Under the pieces are notes generated by a model. It was not told where the DNA came from, made no database searches, and was given only the letters and a program-made list of their open reading frames with translations. This document shows, one piece after another, positions 55,426 to 64,000 of a DNA stretch of 64,000 bases. The translations under genes and the position numbers were made by a program. Source of the DNA: Niastella sp966211305 (GTDB lineage Bacteria > Bacteroidota > Bacteroidia > Chitinophagales > Chitinophagaceae); NCBI GenBank assembly GCA_966211305.1, contig CBIHPC010000002.1, positions 1 through 64,000 of the forward strand, written 5' to 3'. Each line of letters starts with the position of its first letter. Position 1 is the first letter of the stretch.

Positions 55426-58400
55426 TTATATTTTCGCTTTTATGTAATCGGAAGGAGAAACATGGTATTTTTCCCGGAAGCAGGTACTGAAATATTTAGG
55501 GCTACTGAAACCCGACAAATACGCCACCTCTGCTATATTGGTATTTCCTGCATCGAGGTATTGCCTGGCGCGCTGCAACCGCATATCCCGTACAAATTCA
55601 ACCGGTATGATACCGGTCAGACTTTTGAATTTTTTATAAAAAGTGCTTCTGCTCATTTTCATGTTTTCAGCAACCATTTCAAGGTTAAAGCCGGGATCGG
55701 TCATTTTTTCTTCTACAATGCTGATCACTTCTTTCAAAAACTTTTCATCACCGGTGGTCACCACTACAGGGGCCGGACTCAGTTCAGGAGTCGTTTTTTT
55801 ATTAACCAGCGTATTGAACAATTTTTTCCGCTGCCTTAGCAGATTATCGATGGAGGCTACCAGAAATTCATTATTGAACGGTTTCGTAATGTAATGGTCG
55901 GCGCCATACTGCAGTCCTTCTATCTGGCTTTCTATCGAATGCCTGGCCGATAAAAGTACTACCGGAATATGACTGGTATTGATGTCATTTTTTATTTTAT
56001 TCAACATTTCAATGCCGTTCATCACGGGCATCATAATGTCACTTACGATCACATCGGGCATTAACTGCAGCGACATCTGCCAGCCTGCCGCACCATCCCT
56101 AGCTGCCACCACCCTATACCGCTCACTAAGCTGTTTCTGAAGGAATGCACGCAGGTCGTCATTATCCTCTACCAGCAACAACAACGGCGCTTCGGGGTTA
56201 ACAGGTTCCTGATTGGTTGATAGCCCTTCGGGTATTGACTGTAGTGCGGGTGTTATTTGATATTGGGAGGTTTCATGCTGAACATCAGTTATTGAGATAT
56301 CGTTCCGGTTAAAATGATCATAGCCTGATCGTAATTTTACTGTTACTGCCAGGCCGCCTTCGGCATTATTTTCTGCATAGATGGTTCCGCCATGTAAAAG
56401 CACGAGCTCCCTTGAAAGCGCCAGGCCGATACCAGATCCCTTTTGCCTGCTGACGGCCGGCTGATCGGCTTCATAAAAAAGTTCGAAGATTTCTTTCAAC
56501 TTTTCCCTGTCAACACCAGGCCCCTGGTCGCGAACTTCAATGGAAAATAAGTTTTCGGCCGGGATCAATTTAATAATGATACTGATGGCTTTCCCTTCTG
56601 GCGTAAATTTCACTGCATTGGCCAGGAGATTATAGATGACCACATCCAGTTTTTCTGCATCTCCCCAGGCAATAAGTTCCTGTTGTTCAGTTATGATATC
56701 CAGCTTTATGTCTTTGCGTTCCAGCTCTGCCTTAAAGTGCTCGCTTATTTTTTTTACGAAGTTCACTAATTCTATACGTGAAACATGCAGGGTGGCTTTG
56801 TTGCTTTCTATCTTTCTGAGGTCGAGCAGTTGGTTGATAAAACGTATCATCCGGCTGGCGTTCTTCTTTGCTATTTCCACATAGGCTGCTCCTTCAGATG
56901 ACAATTTTTCTTTTTTCACCAACTGGTCTATAGGATTAACAATAAGCGTAAGCGGCGTTCGCAACTCATGAGAAACATTGGTAAAAAAATTCTCTTTAAG
57001 CACAGCCAGCTTTTGCTCTACCGCTATTTTGTTACGCAGCCGTATCATGGCGATCGCCGTACGCCGGATGAAAAACAATAACAAAGCTAAAACGAAGAGA
57101 TATAACAGGTAAGCCCACCATGTTTTCCAGGGCGGAGGCAAAATAGTGATGGCTAACTGCCGGCCCGTTGTGTTCCGGTACAGATCATTTGTTACAGTTT
57201 TCACTTCAAATACATAATGCCCGGGCGGCAAATTGGTATAGGTAACCCTTCTTCGCCTGCCGTCGTCATGCCAGGTGCTATCAAAACCGAGTAACCGGTA
57301 AACCAGGGCCTGCCTGTTTCCTGCGCGGTTATCCAGAATGGCATAATCGATACTGATAATATTCTGATTATACCGCAGGCTAAGATCAGACACATAATTT
57401 ATGTCCTTCTTTAATAATTCATTCGCCCCGGGCTGCACATTTTCATTATTGATCTGCAGACCCGTAAATACAATATTGGCTGCTATCCTGTTACTATTAT
57501 TATTTATACGCCCCGGTTCGAAAGCTATATAACCTCTGCTACTTCCATAATAAATGCGGCCAGCCTGCACCGACCGGCAGGCTGCAGCTTCTGAGAAACT
57601 GACACGGGGTAATCCATCGTAGGAATCAAAATTTCTAAAACTTTCGTTTTCAGGATTAAACCTCGAAAGGCCGTTTTCAGTGGCAATCCATAAATTGCCC
57701 ATGGGGTCTTCAACACAACTCAGCACATAATTATTAGGCAGGCCATCATTGGTAGTATAGTTTTTGAACCGCAGTGATACAAAAGGCTGATTGCCGACAG
57801 CTCTGCAAAAGCCGCCACCGGAAGTCGCAAGCCACATCTGTTTTTTTGAATCCCGGTAAATGAATTGAATATCATTATTCCCGAGGCTTTGCCGTTCGCC
57901 GGGTTCTTTACGGTATGCTGTATACCTGTATACAGGTGAATGCCGGTCGTCAGCATCCAGTAACAGAAGGCCGTTTGTTGTGCCTATCCATAAATTCCCT
58001 GCGCTATCCAGGGCCATATGCCTGATCTTATTGAAAATTTCAATGGGGTAATTTTTCACAACGTGGCCGGCCGGCACAAATTTTATGGAATCGCCTTTCG
58101 CCTGGATATAGAACAGCCCTTTGTCAAATGAACCTATCCAGATGCGCCCCTTTGCATCTTCCAGCAGCGCATATATTTGATTACAGGGTAAGCTGTTCGG
58201 ATTGTTTTTGTCGGGACGGAAATGGGTAAGGTGGTATTTTGTCGCTTCCTTATTTACAGGCGAAGCTTTAAAAAGCCCGTTACCTTTTGTACCCATCCAG
58301 ATATTTCCACTCCTGTCCTGCATTATGGAATATACAAGCCCGGGCCCATCGGCCGGTTCATTATCAAATATCCCGGTGAGCTTTTTGCCATTCTGATACA

Positions 58401-59835
58401 AATAAACTTTACCGCTTTTCGCCCCCAGCCAAAGCCTGCTCCTGTTATCATAATAAATTCCCCTGATCTCGTTATCAAACTTTGAAACCGGTTGTTCTAC
58501 CAACAACTGCTGCTCAAAAACATTGCTCTGCAATATGGTTCTCATGAGCTGCCTTTCATTGGTAGTAAGCCAGAATACACCTGTACTATCGTAGTACACG
58601 GCATAAATGGTGGCTGGAAGACTGCTGCTTCCTGCTTCCGGTGTATGTAAGTTATAGTTGAACGACTGACTGGCCTCATCAAAATAACCAAAACCGCCCC
58701 CCTTCATATGTACCCAGGTAAGTCCATTGTTATCTTCCAGAACGCTTACCCGGTTCAACACCGGGTTTAAACGATCGGAGTTCTTCCGGAAATAATATGC
58801 GAATGATTGTGTAGCAGGATTGAAACGAATAACGCCTTCTTTTGCCGGCGCTATCCATAAACAACCATTTTTGCCTTCGTATAACGAAGCAAGTGACTCA
58901 CCGGAAGGATAACTTATACCTGAAACATTCCCGTTTTTACGATGGTAAGTAATTACCTTGCCTGTTGATGTGGCAGCATAAATACAATCGTTTTTTTTTG
59001 ACTGCAATAATGCATTTAAATGGCCGGATGCTATTTTGCGAATCGTAAACAGGCCGGTGCTTTTCTGATAAATAAACAGGTTGCCATCGGCTGTGCCAAA
59101 ATACAGGCAACCGGCATCTTCCTCAAATGCAGTAAAATCTTTTCCTTCAGTAATGCTAAGTGATGCTGATCTGTCATTTTTATATACCCCCGAAGCAGAC
59201 GGGATAAGACAACACAATCCCTCCGGCGTTCCAATCCATATCCGTTTGTTGCGGTCTTCATGAAAAAAATTGATCTTGTTCGATGGTATGCGGTAGCCGG
59301 CTTCCAAACCCTTTTTGTACCGGATAATAGAATCTGCCGACAGGTTGTGCTGCGGTACACAAAAAAGACCTTCATTTACCGACTGCAGCCATACCCAGCC
59401 ATTACTGGCGGAAAGTATTCTACTAAAAGTTATTTTTTGTTTGCCGGCCGGGGTGATGAACGGCGCCAATGGCGTGAACCGGCCATATTTTTTATCGAAA
59501 CGGTAGATCTGTCTGTCGTATGCTTCTATCCACAAATGACCGGCCTGATCTTCCATCATCCTGTCTATTCTTCCATTACCCAGTTGCGACATGTCGCCTG
59601 GTAAAGATTTATACGAAACGAATGTATTGCCATCGAAGCGATTGATGCCATCCCAGGTTCCAAACCACATAAAACCTTCACGATCCCTGAGTATACAGGT
59701 CACTGCCTGGTGGGAAAGCCCGTTTTCCGTTGAGTAATATTCTACCTTGCCCCTCGGCTGCCCGGCAACTTTTGCCATACACAAAAAAAGGAGTAACGCA
59801 AACAAACCCGCACCTTTTTTACAAGCAATCGCCAT
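55426..59835 (-). CDS. Hybrid two-component system sensor/regulator HTCS2 (pectin PUL)
   Basis: A 1469-residue sensor and regulator. The signal peptide is MAIACKKGAGLFALLLFLCM, followed by a large periplasmic double propeller of Reg_prop repeats (GFMWFGTWDGINRFDG, NIWMGTKGNGLFK, NLWIATENGLSRFN). A Y_Y_Y domain (VYRLLGFDSTWHDDG) precedes a membrane helix at ~906-924. HisKA carries His956 (FFTNVSHELRTP), the HATPase has RDQGPGVDREKL, and the receiver carries Asp1266 (IVSDIMMPVMNG). The AraC output domain reads LEMVAENMKMSRSTFYKKFK and IAEVAYLSGFSSPKYFSTCF. It sits directly upstream of susC2 and should induce the pectin operon in response to oligogalacturonides in the periplasm. All phosphotransfer residues are intact. 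Confidence 0.93.
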   Translation of the reverse strand: MAIACKKGAGLFALLLFLCMAKVAGQPRGKVEYYSTENGLSHQAVTCILRDREGFMWFGTWDGINRFDGNTFVSYKSLPGDMSQLGNGRIDRMMEDQAGHLWIEAYDRQIYRFDKKYGRFTPLAPFITPAGKQKITFSRILSASNGWVWLQSVNEGLFCVPQHNLSADSIIRYKKGLEAGYRIPSNKINFFHEDRNKRIWIGTPEGLCCLIPSASGVYKNDRSASLSITEGKDFTAFEEDAGCLYFGTADGNLFIYQKSTGLFTIRKIASGHLNALLQSKKNDCIYAATSTGKVITYHRKNGNVSGISYPSGESLASLYEGKNGCLWIAPAKEGVIRFNPATQSFAYYFRKNSDRLNPVLNRVSVLEDNNGLTWVHMKGGGFGYFDEASQSFNYNLHTPEAGSSSLPATIYAVYYDSTGVFWLTTNERQLMRTILQSNVFEQQLLVEQPVSKFDNEIRGIYYDNRSRLWLGAKSGKVYLYQNGKKLTGIFDNEPADGPGLVYSIMQDRSGNIWMGTKGNGLFKASPVNKEATKYHLTHFRPDKNNPNSLPCNQIYALLEDAKGRIWIGSFDKGLFYIQAKGDSIKFVPAGHVVKNYPIEIFNKIRHMALDSAGNLWIGTTNGLLLLDADDRHSPVYRYTAYRKEPGERQSLGNNDIQFIYRDSKKQMWLATSGGGFCRAVGNQPFVSLRFKNYTTNDGLPNNYVLSCVEDPMGNLWIATENGLSRFNPENESFRNFDSYDGLPRVSFSEAAACRSVQAGRIYYGSSRGYIAFEPGRINNNSNRIAANIVFTGLQINNENVQPGANELLKKDINYVSDLSLRYNQNIISIDYAILDNRAGNRQALVYRLLGFDSTWHDDGRRRRVTYTNLPPGHYVFEVKTVTNDLYRNTTGRQLAITILPPPWKTWWAYLLYLFVLALLLFFIRRTAIAMIRLRNKIAVEQKLAVLKENFFTNVSHELRTPLTLIVNPIDQLVKKEKLSSEGAAYVEIAKKNASRMIRFINQLLDLRKIESNKATLHVSRIELVNFVKKISEHFKAELERKDIKLDIITEQQELIAWGDAEKLDVVIYNLLANAVKFTPEGKAISIIIKLIPAENLFSIEVRDQGPGVDREKLKEIFELFYEADQPAVSRQKGSGIGLALSRELVLLHGGTIYAENNAEGGLAVTVKLRSGYDHFNRNDISITDVQHETSQYQITPALQSIPEGLSTNQEPVNPEAPLLLLVEDNDDLRAFLQKQLSERYRVVAARDGAAGWQMSLQLMPDVIVSDIMMPVMNGIEMLNKIKNDINTSHIPVVLLSARHSIESQIEGLQYGADHYITKPFNNEFLVASIDNLLRQRKKLFNTLVNKKTTPELSPAPVVVTTGDEKFLKEVISIVEEKMTDPGFNLEMVAENMKMSRSTFYKKFKSLTGIIPVEFVRDMRLQRARQYLDAGNTNIAEVAYLSGFSSPKYFSTCFREKYHVSPSDYIKAKI

Positions 59836-60138
59836 GAATTGAACACTTTAACTTAAGTAACTTATTTCCTGAAGGAAGATAATAGCAGACGGTTCACCTG
59901 TTTTTTAAACCCAACGCTATGTTTGCAATATAAACTTTTCTTATGATGCTATAAATACTGATGAAATAATTAACTGGCCTGTTAAAAATATTTTGATAAC
60001 TTTCTGTTTTCATATACCTGAAACATGACGAAAGGAGTTCGACAAAACGAATGAGTCTACCCTTCAGATAGGTTATTAAACGTTTCAGGCCTCTTTGTAT
60101 ATTATCAAAAAACAAACGGTCTTTGCCGGGGAGAGAAA
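59836..60138. other. Divergent intergenic region between HTCS2 and HTCS3
   Basis: About 300 bases separating two divergently transcribed sensor genes. I see no gene, RNA or strong palindrome. A GGGGAGAG tract lies just before the ATG at 60139 and could serve as a ribosome-binding site. Confidence 0.5.
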
Positions 60139-63100
60139 ATGATGAGCCGAAGTATTATATTCCTCTTTTTTATACTTCTTTTAATTGCCAGAACACCTTG
60201 TTTTGCTTTTAGTGATCCGCCGGTAAAATACCTGGGTATTGATCAGGGATTATCAAATAACGGGGTGCTCAGCATTTTCCAGGATCACAACGGCTTTATG
60301 TGGTTTGGGACTTTTGATGGACTGAACCTTTACGACGGTTACAACTTTAAGATTTTCCGAAACGTCTTTGGTGACAGTACTTCGCTGAAATCCAACTATA
60401 TCAGGGTAATTACTGAAGATCCCGATCATCATCTTTGGGTTGGTACCGGGTCAGGGTTGAATATTTATAACCCCGTTAAAGCAAACTTTTATACTGCGAA
60501 ATTCAAATCCAGGAATCATCCATTTTTAAAACCATTGGAAAATTCGATCAGTGCCATTCAAAAAAATGATAAGGATGGAAGCATGTTGGTTGGTGCCCAC
60601 AACAGCGGTTTATTGGTATTTGAAAAAAATAGCAGGAGCGGTGTGCAGATTCCATTCCTGTCGTGGAAGGGGCATGAAGACAATTATGATGTAACAGCGC
60701 TTGCCTTGGATCCAAACCGGCAAATGGCGTGGTTATTTATTCAGGAGGCCGGGCTTTGCCTGTATAATATAAAAAATAAAGAGCTGAAGTTAATTAATGG
60801 AACTATTAAAAAGGCCGGGTGTTTAAAGTTAGACAGCAAAGGGAACTTATGGCTGGGAAATGAAAATGGGCTTTTCCGATACGACATCGGGAATAATGTT
60901 TTTTCAGATAATGTACTGCCTGTTAAAGGCAGGGTAATGCATCTTTTTGAAGACCGGCAACATGTATTATGGATTTCCTGTCATGGCAATGGCGTGTGGT
61001 CAATGCCTGTTGGTCAAAACCGGCCTGCTGCTTACCTGTCAGCCTCAGGCACATCTTTGATCAATAGCAATTTTATATATACCATTTACGATGATCTTCA
61101 GGGCAACAGATGGATAGGAACAATGCACGGGGGGATCACAATGATTCAATTCCGGCGCAATCTATTTAACCATATTACAAGTTCTGCTTCCGGGCAGAAC
61201 AATAGCATTGAGGATTTCATTTTTTGTTTTGCTGAAGATAAAAAAGGTAATGTGTGGATTGGCACCGATGGCGCCGGGCTGAAGTATTGGGACCGTCATA
61301 ATAATACATTTACCTATTATAAGCATAATCCGAACAATTCCGCTACCATCAGCAGCGACTTTATCACCAACGTAGCTTGTGACTCGCAAGGCGATCTTTG
61401 GGCCGTTAGCTGGCTTGGCGGTGTGAACCGGCTAAAAAAGGGTTCGAAAAAATTTGAACATTTCGATTGTTATAATCCTCATACGGGCAATTTTGAAAAA
61501 AACGCCTGGCTGGTCTTTGAAGATTCCCGCAAACAATTATGGGTCACTACTGCAAATGGAGGCGCGCTGTATACATTCAATCGAAACACCAACCGTTTCG
61601 AAATTTTTGATGAAAAATTAACCACTATTCTGTGTATCTCGGAAGTCAGGCAGGGCAACATTATGGCCGGTTACCGATTCTCCTTAGTGCAAATTGATCA
61701 GGTAAATAAAAAGCATCAGATCTGGCCTGTGGGACATTCCGTTCGTTGTGTTCACGAAGACCGCAATAAAAACCTCTGGGTAGGAACGGATGGCGGGGGA
61801 CTATTGTTATTCGATCGTACAAAAGGCACCTACCAACAATTCACCACCTCAAATGGTTTGCCAAGCAACACCATTCTTCGCATGCTGGAAGATGATAAAA
61901 ACAATTTGTGGCTGAGCACCTATAATGGTCTATGCAAGTTCAACACCATTGATAAAACATGCCGGAATTTCTCAAAATCCGACGGTCTGCAAAGCAAACA
62001 ATTCGGCTTTAATGCGGCTGCGGCTCTACGATCGGGTGAATTTTTATTTGGCGGCATTAAAGGATTTAACATTTTTTATCCCGATAGCATACATGACAAA
62101 AAGGAGGAATTCCAAATATATCTCACGGGTTTAAAGATCAATGATAAGCCCGTTGAAGAAAATGATTCTTATATAAGCAAAAGGGCTTCAGAACGGATAG
62201 AAAAAATAGCTCTGCCATATGATCAGGCCATTCTCTCCCTTGATTATGTGGCACTGGATTACAACGGCGCCGATAAAATTAAATATGCCTATAAGTTAAA
62301 CGGATGGGATAAAAGCTGGAATTATGTCAATAACGTTCGTTCGGCCAATTATTCACGGCTTCATGAAGGAACCTATGTTTTTCAGGTTAAAGTAAATAAC
62401 GGTACGGATAACTGGAGCTCCCCAACCAGCCTCCTTACAGTAGTTGTACTTCCGCCGTGGTACCGAACCTGGTGGGCTTATTTTATGTATGTCATGCTGT
62501 TTGTATCGGCAATTTACCTGTACATAAGTTATAATAAACGACAGGAACGGCTGAAATACGAAATCAAAATGGCAAATTTTGAAAAGGAAAAAGAAAAGGA
62601 ACTAACTGAAAAAAAACTCTCCTTTTTCACGCAAATTTCACATGAATTCCGCACGCCGCTTACTTTGATCATCAATCCAATCAAAGACCTGATCCAAAAA
62701 ATTGATACCCCTGATGAACAGCAGGAATTAAACGTTGTGCATCGCAACGCACGCCGTTTATTGAGCATGGTAAACCAGCTGCTTCTTTTCAGAAAGGCAG
62801 ATGTAGCAATCGACACCCTGAAATTTTCCCGGCAGAACTTCTACCAGTTGTGTCATGAGGTGTTTTTGTACTTTGTGCAACAGGCAAAGGGGAATTGCCA
62901 GGAATATCTGTTTGAATTTGAAAACCAAAACCTGGAACTGTATATAGATAAGGAAAAAATGGAGATCGCATTGTTTAATCTTCTTTCAAATGCTATTAAA
63001 TATACACCTGAGCATGGAAAAATTACATTTAGGGTAACGGAATCTGTAAACGAAGTGAATATTGCAGTTATAGACAGTGGGTATGGTATTGCCGCCGGGG

Positions 63101-64000
63101 AAGCTTCACGCATCTTTGAGAAATTTTACCAGGCTGATTCTCCAAATGCGACAGCCAAAACCGGTTTTGGAATCGGCTTATACCTTGTGAAAAGTTTTGT
63201 GGAAAGCCACAAAGGCACTGTCAGTTTCCAAACCTCAGCAGGTAAAGGGACAACTTTCCTGGTAACTTTAAAAAAAGGAAAAAAGCATTTGGAAGGCCAG
63301 ACAATCCTGCATACACCACAACGGGCGACCTCCATTTTAACTGAATTGGCTGAAGATGCACAGGCAGAACCGGTTGCTGCTGTTCCAGATGCTAAAACAG
63401 AAGAACCGGTCACCGATCGCCAAATCATTTTGCTGGCTGATGATGACGATGCAATAAGGCGCTACCTGCAACAAATTTTAAAGAACAAATACGAGTTACT
63501 GGAAGCAGTGAACGGAATGGAGGCACTGAAAATAGCGCAGGAAAAGTTTCCCGACCTGGTGATCAGTGATATCAGGATGGCGGAAATGGATGGGATCGAG
63601 CTTTGCCGGCAAATAAAACAGGACCAGAACCTTAACCATATTCCGGTAATATTGCTCACCGGCAGTAATGGTGATGAAGTGGAGTTACAAAGCATTGAAG
63701 GCGGCGCCGATGCATATATTACCAAACCATTCGATAAAGATATTCTGCTTGCCAAAGTGGAAAACCTTTTTAATAGCCGTAGTGAGCTTCAAAAATATTT
63801 CTTCAATGAGGTAACCTTACAGAAAAACACCCTTAAGATCTCTCCTGAATACAAGGAATTCCTTGACAAATGCATTGACATTGTAGAGCAACATCTTCAT
63901 GATGACCAGTTCACAATTAAGAAACTGGCCCATGATATTGGAATGAGCCACTCTTACCTGTACAAAAAGGTGCGGCTGATGTCGGGACAATCGGTTGCTG
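60139..64000 (+). CDS. Hybrid two-component system sensor/regulator HTCS3 (partial, runs off window)
   Basis: Starts at ATG 60139 (MMSRSIIFLFFILLLIART, signal peptide), or at the second ATG three bases later, and stays open to the right edge: 1287 codons. Reg_prop propeller repeats (GFMWFGTFDGLNLYDG, HLWVGTGSGLNIYN, NVWIGTDGAGLKYW) come first, then a Y_Y_Y domain (YAYKLNGWDKSWNYV) and a membrane helix at ~778-797. HisKA has His835 (SFFTQISHEFRTP), the HATPase has GYGIAAGEA, and the receiver has Asp1144 (VISDIRMAEMDG). The beginning of an AraC domain (FTIKKLAHDIGMSHSYLYKK) is cut by the window end. About 50 more residues would be expected. By analogy it should control a PUL lying to the right of the window. 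Confidence 0.92.
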   Translation, partial: MMSRSIIFLFFILLLIARTPCFAFSDPPVKYLGIDQGLSNNGVLSIFQDHNGFMWFGTFDGLNLYDGYNFKIFRNVFGDSTSLKSNYIRVITEDPDHHLWVGTGSGLNIYNPVKANFYTAKFKSRNHPFLKPLENSISAIQKNDKDGSMLVGAHNSGLLVFEKNSRSGVQIPFLSWKGHEDNYDVTALALDPNRQMAWLFIQEAGLCLYNIKNKELKLINGTIKKAGCLKLDSKGNLWLGNENGLFRYDIGNNVFSDNVLPVKGRVMHLFEDRQHVLWISCHGNGVWSMPVGQNRPAAYLSASGTSLINSNFIYTIYDDLQGNRWIGTMHGGITMIQFRRNLFNHITSSASGQNNSIEDFIFCFAEDKKGNVWIGTDGAGLKYWDRHNNTFTYYKHNPNNSATISSDFITNVACDSQGDLWAVSWLGGVNRLKKGSKKFEHFDCYNPHTGNFEKNAWLVFEDSRKQLWVTTANGGALYTFNRNTNRFEIFDEKLTTILCISEVRQGNIMAGYRFSLVQIDQVNKKHQIWPVGHSVRCVHEDRNKNLWVGTDGGGLLLFDRTKGTYQQFTTSNGLPSNTILRMLEDDKNNLWLSTYNGLCKFNTIDKTCRNFSKSDGLQSKQFGFNAAAALRSGEFLFGGIKGFNIFYPDSIHDKKEEFQIYLTGLKINDKPVEENDSYISKRASERIEKIALPYDQAILSLDYVALDYNGADKIKYAYKLNGWDKSWNYVNNVRSANYSRLHEGTYVFQVKVNNGTDNWSSPTSLLTVVVLPPWYRTWWAYFMYVMLFVSAIYLYISYNKRQERLKYEIKMANFEKEKEKELTEKKLSFFTQISHEFRTPLTLIINPIKDLIQKIDTPDEQQELNVVHRNARRLLSMVNQLLLFRKADVAIDTLKFSRQNFYQLCHEVFLYFVQQAKGNCQEYLFEFENQNLELYIDKEKMEIALFNLLSNAIKYTPEHGKITFRVTESVNEVNIAVIDSGYGIAAGEASRIFEKFYQADSPNATAKTGFGIGLYLVKSFVESHKGTVSFQTSAGKGTTFLVTLKKGKKHLEGQTILHTPQRATSILTELAEDAQAEPVAAVPDAKTEEPVTDRQIILLADDDDAIRRYLQQILKNKYELLEAVNGMEALKIAQEKFPDLVISDIRMAEMDGIELCRQIKQDQNLNHIPVILLTGSNGDEVELQSIEGGADAYITKPFDKDILLAKVENLFNSRSELQKYFFNEVTLQKNTLKISPEYKEFLDKCIDIVEQHLHDDQFTIKKLAHDIGMSHSYLYKKVRLMSGQSVA

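Noticed and set aside
1..64000. CRISPR arrays, prophage genes or rRNA
   Set aside because: No regularly spaced repeat-spacer pattern, phage structural gene or rRNA-like sequence was seen in reading the window.

Overview
The window reads as a chromosomal segment of a soil- or plant-associated Bacteroidota bacterium, most likely from the Chitinophagaceae. The basis is the set of SusC/SusD pairs, hybrid two-component sensors with beta-propeller input domains, 'SCKK'-type lipoproteins and C-terminal type IX secretion (T9SS) tails, plus moderate GC. No rRNA, tRNA or CRISPR array was seen. The genus is inference.

Region 1 (about 1-23.2 kb, nearly all minus strand) is a xyloglucan-type polysaccharide utilization locus (PUL). 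In transcription order it holds a hybrid sensor (HTCS1), the N-terminal stub of a GH31, SusC1, SusD1, an IPT-domain surface glycan-binding lipoprotein, a BACON-GH5 endoglucanase, a GH43 of the subfamily-12 type, a GH43 pseudogene and a GH43 with a carbohydrate-binding tail. A T9SS-exported GH74 xyloglucanase lies upstream. The locus looks damaged: the GH31 has lost its catalytic domain, one GH43 has a frameshifting internal deletion that removes the general-acid region, and the last GH43 has lost its lipobox cysteine. Debris of a serine recombinase and of a group II intron reverse transcriptase lies on either side.

Region 2 (about 24-36 kb, plus strand) separates the two PULs. It contains a T9SS-exported cadherin-like surface protein, a CRP/FNR-family regulator, and a small cluster of two paralogous methyltransferases around a GcvH-like protein that lacks the lipoyl lysine. 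A near-perfect FNR-style dyad precedes the first methyltransferase. A SulP anion transporter follows, then an ABC/HlyD/TolC trio whose ABC ATPase has a degenerate signature motif and H-loop.

Region 3 (about 36-60 kb, minus strand) is a homogalacturonan (pectin) PUL: HTCS2, SusC2, SusD2, a 2249-residue protein combining pectate lyase (PL1) and pectin methylesterase (CE8), a GH28 polygalacturonase and a second PL1-CE8 protein of 1769 residues. Together these would de-esterify and cleave pectin outside the cell, import oligomers through SusC2/D2 and trim them with GH28. A third hybrid sensor (HTCS3) starts divergently at 60139 and runs off the right edge, pointing to another PUL outside the window.

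At smaller scale, many inter-cistronic gaps of the two PULs carry hairpins of unrelated sequence, including a perfect 19-bp stem between susC1 and susD1. Candidate operators (21-bp-spaced direct repeats or palindromes) sit in front of several transcription units.
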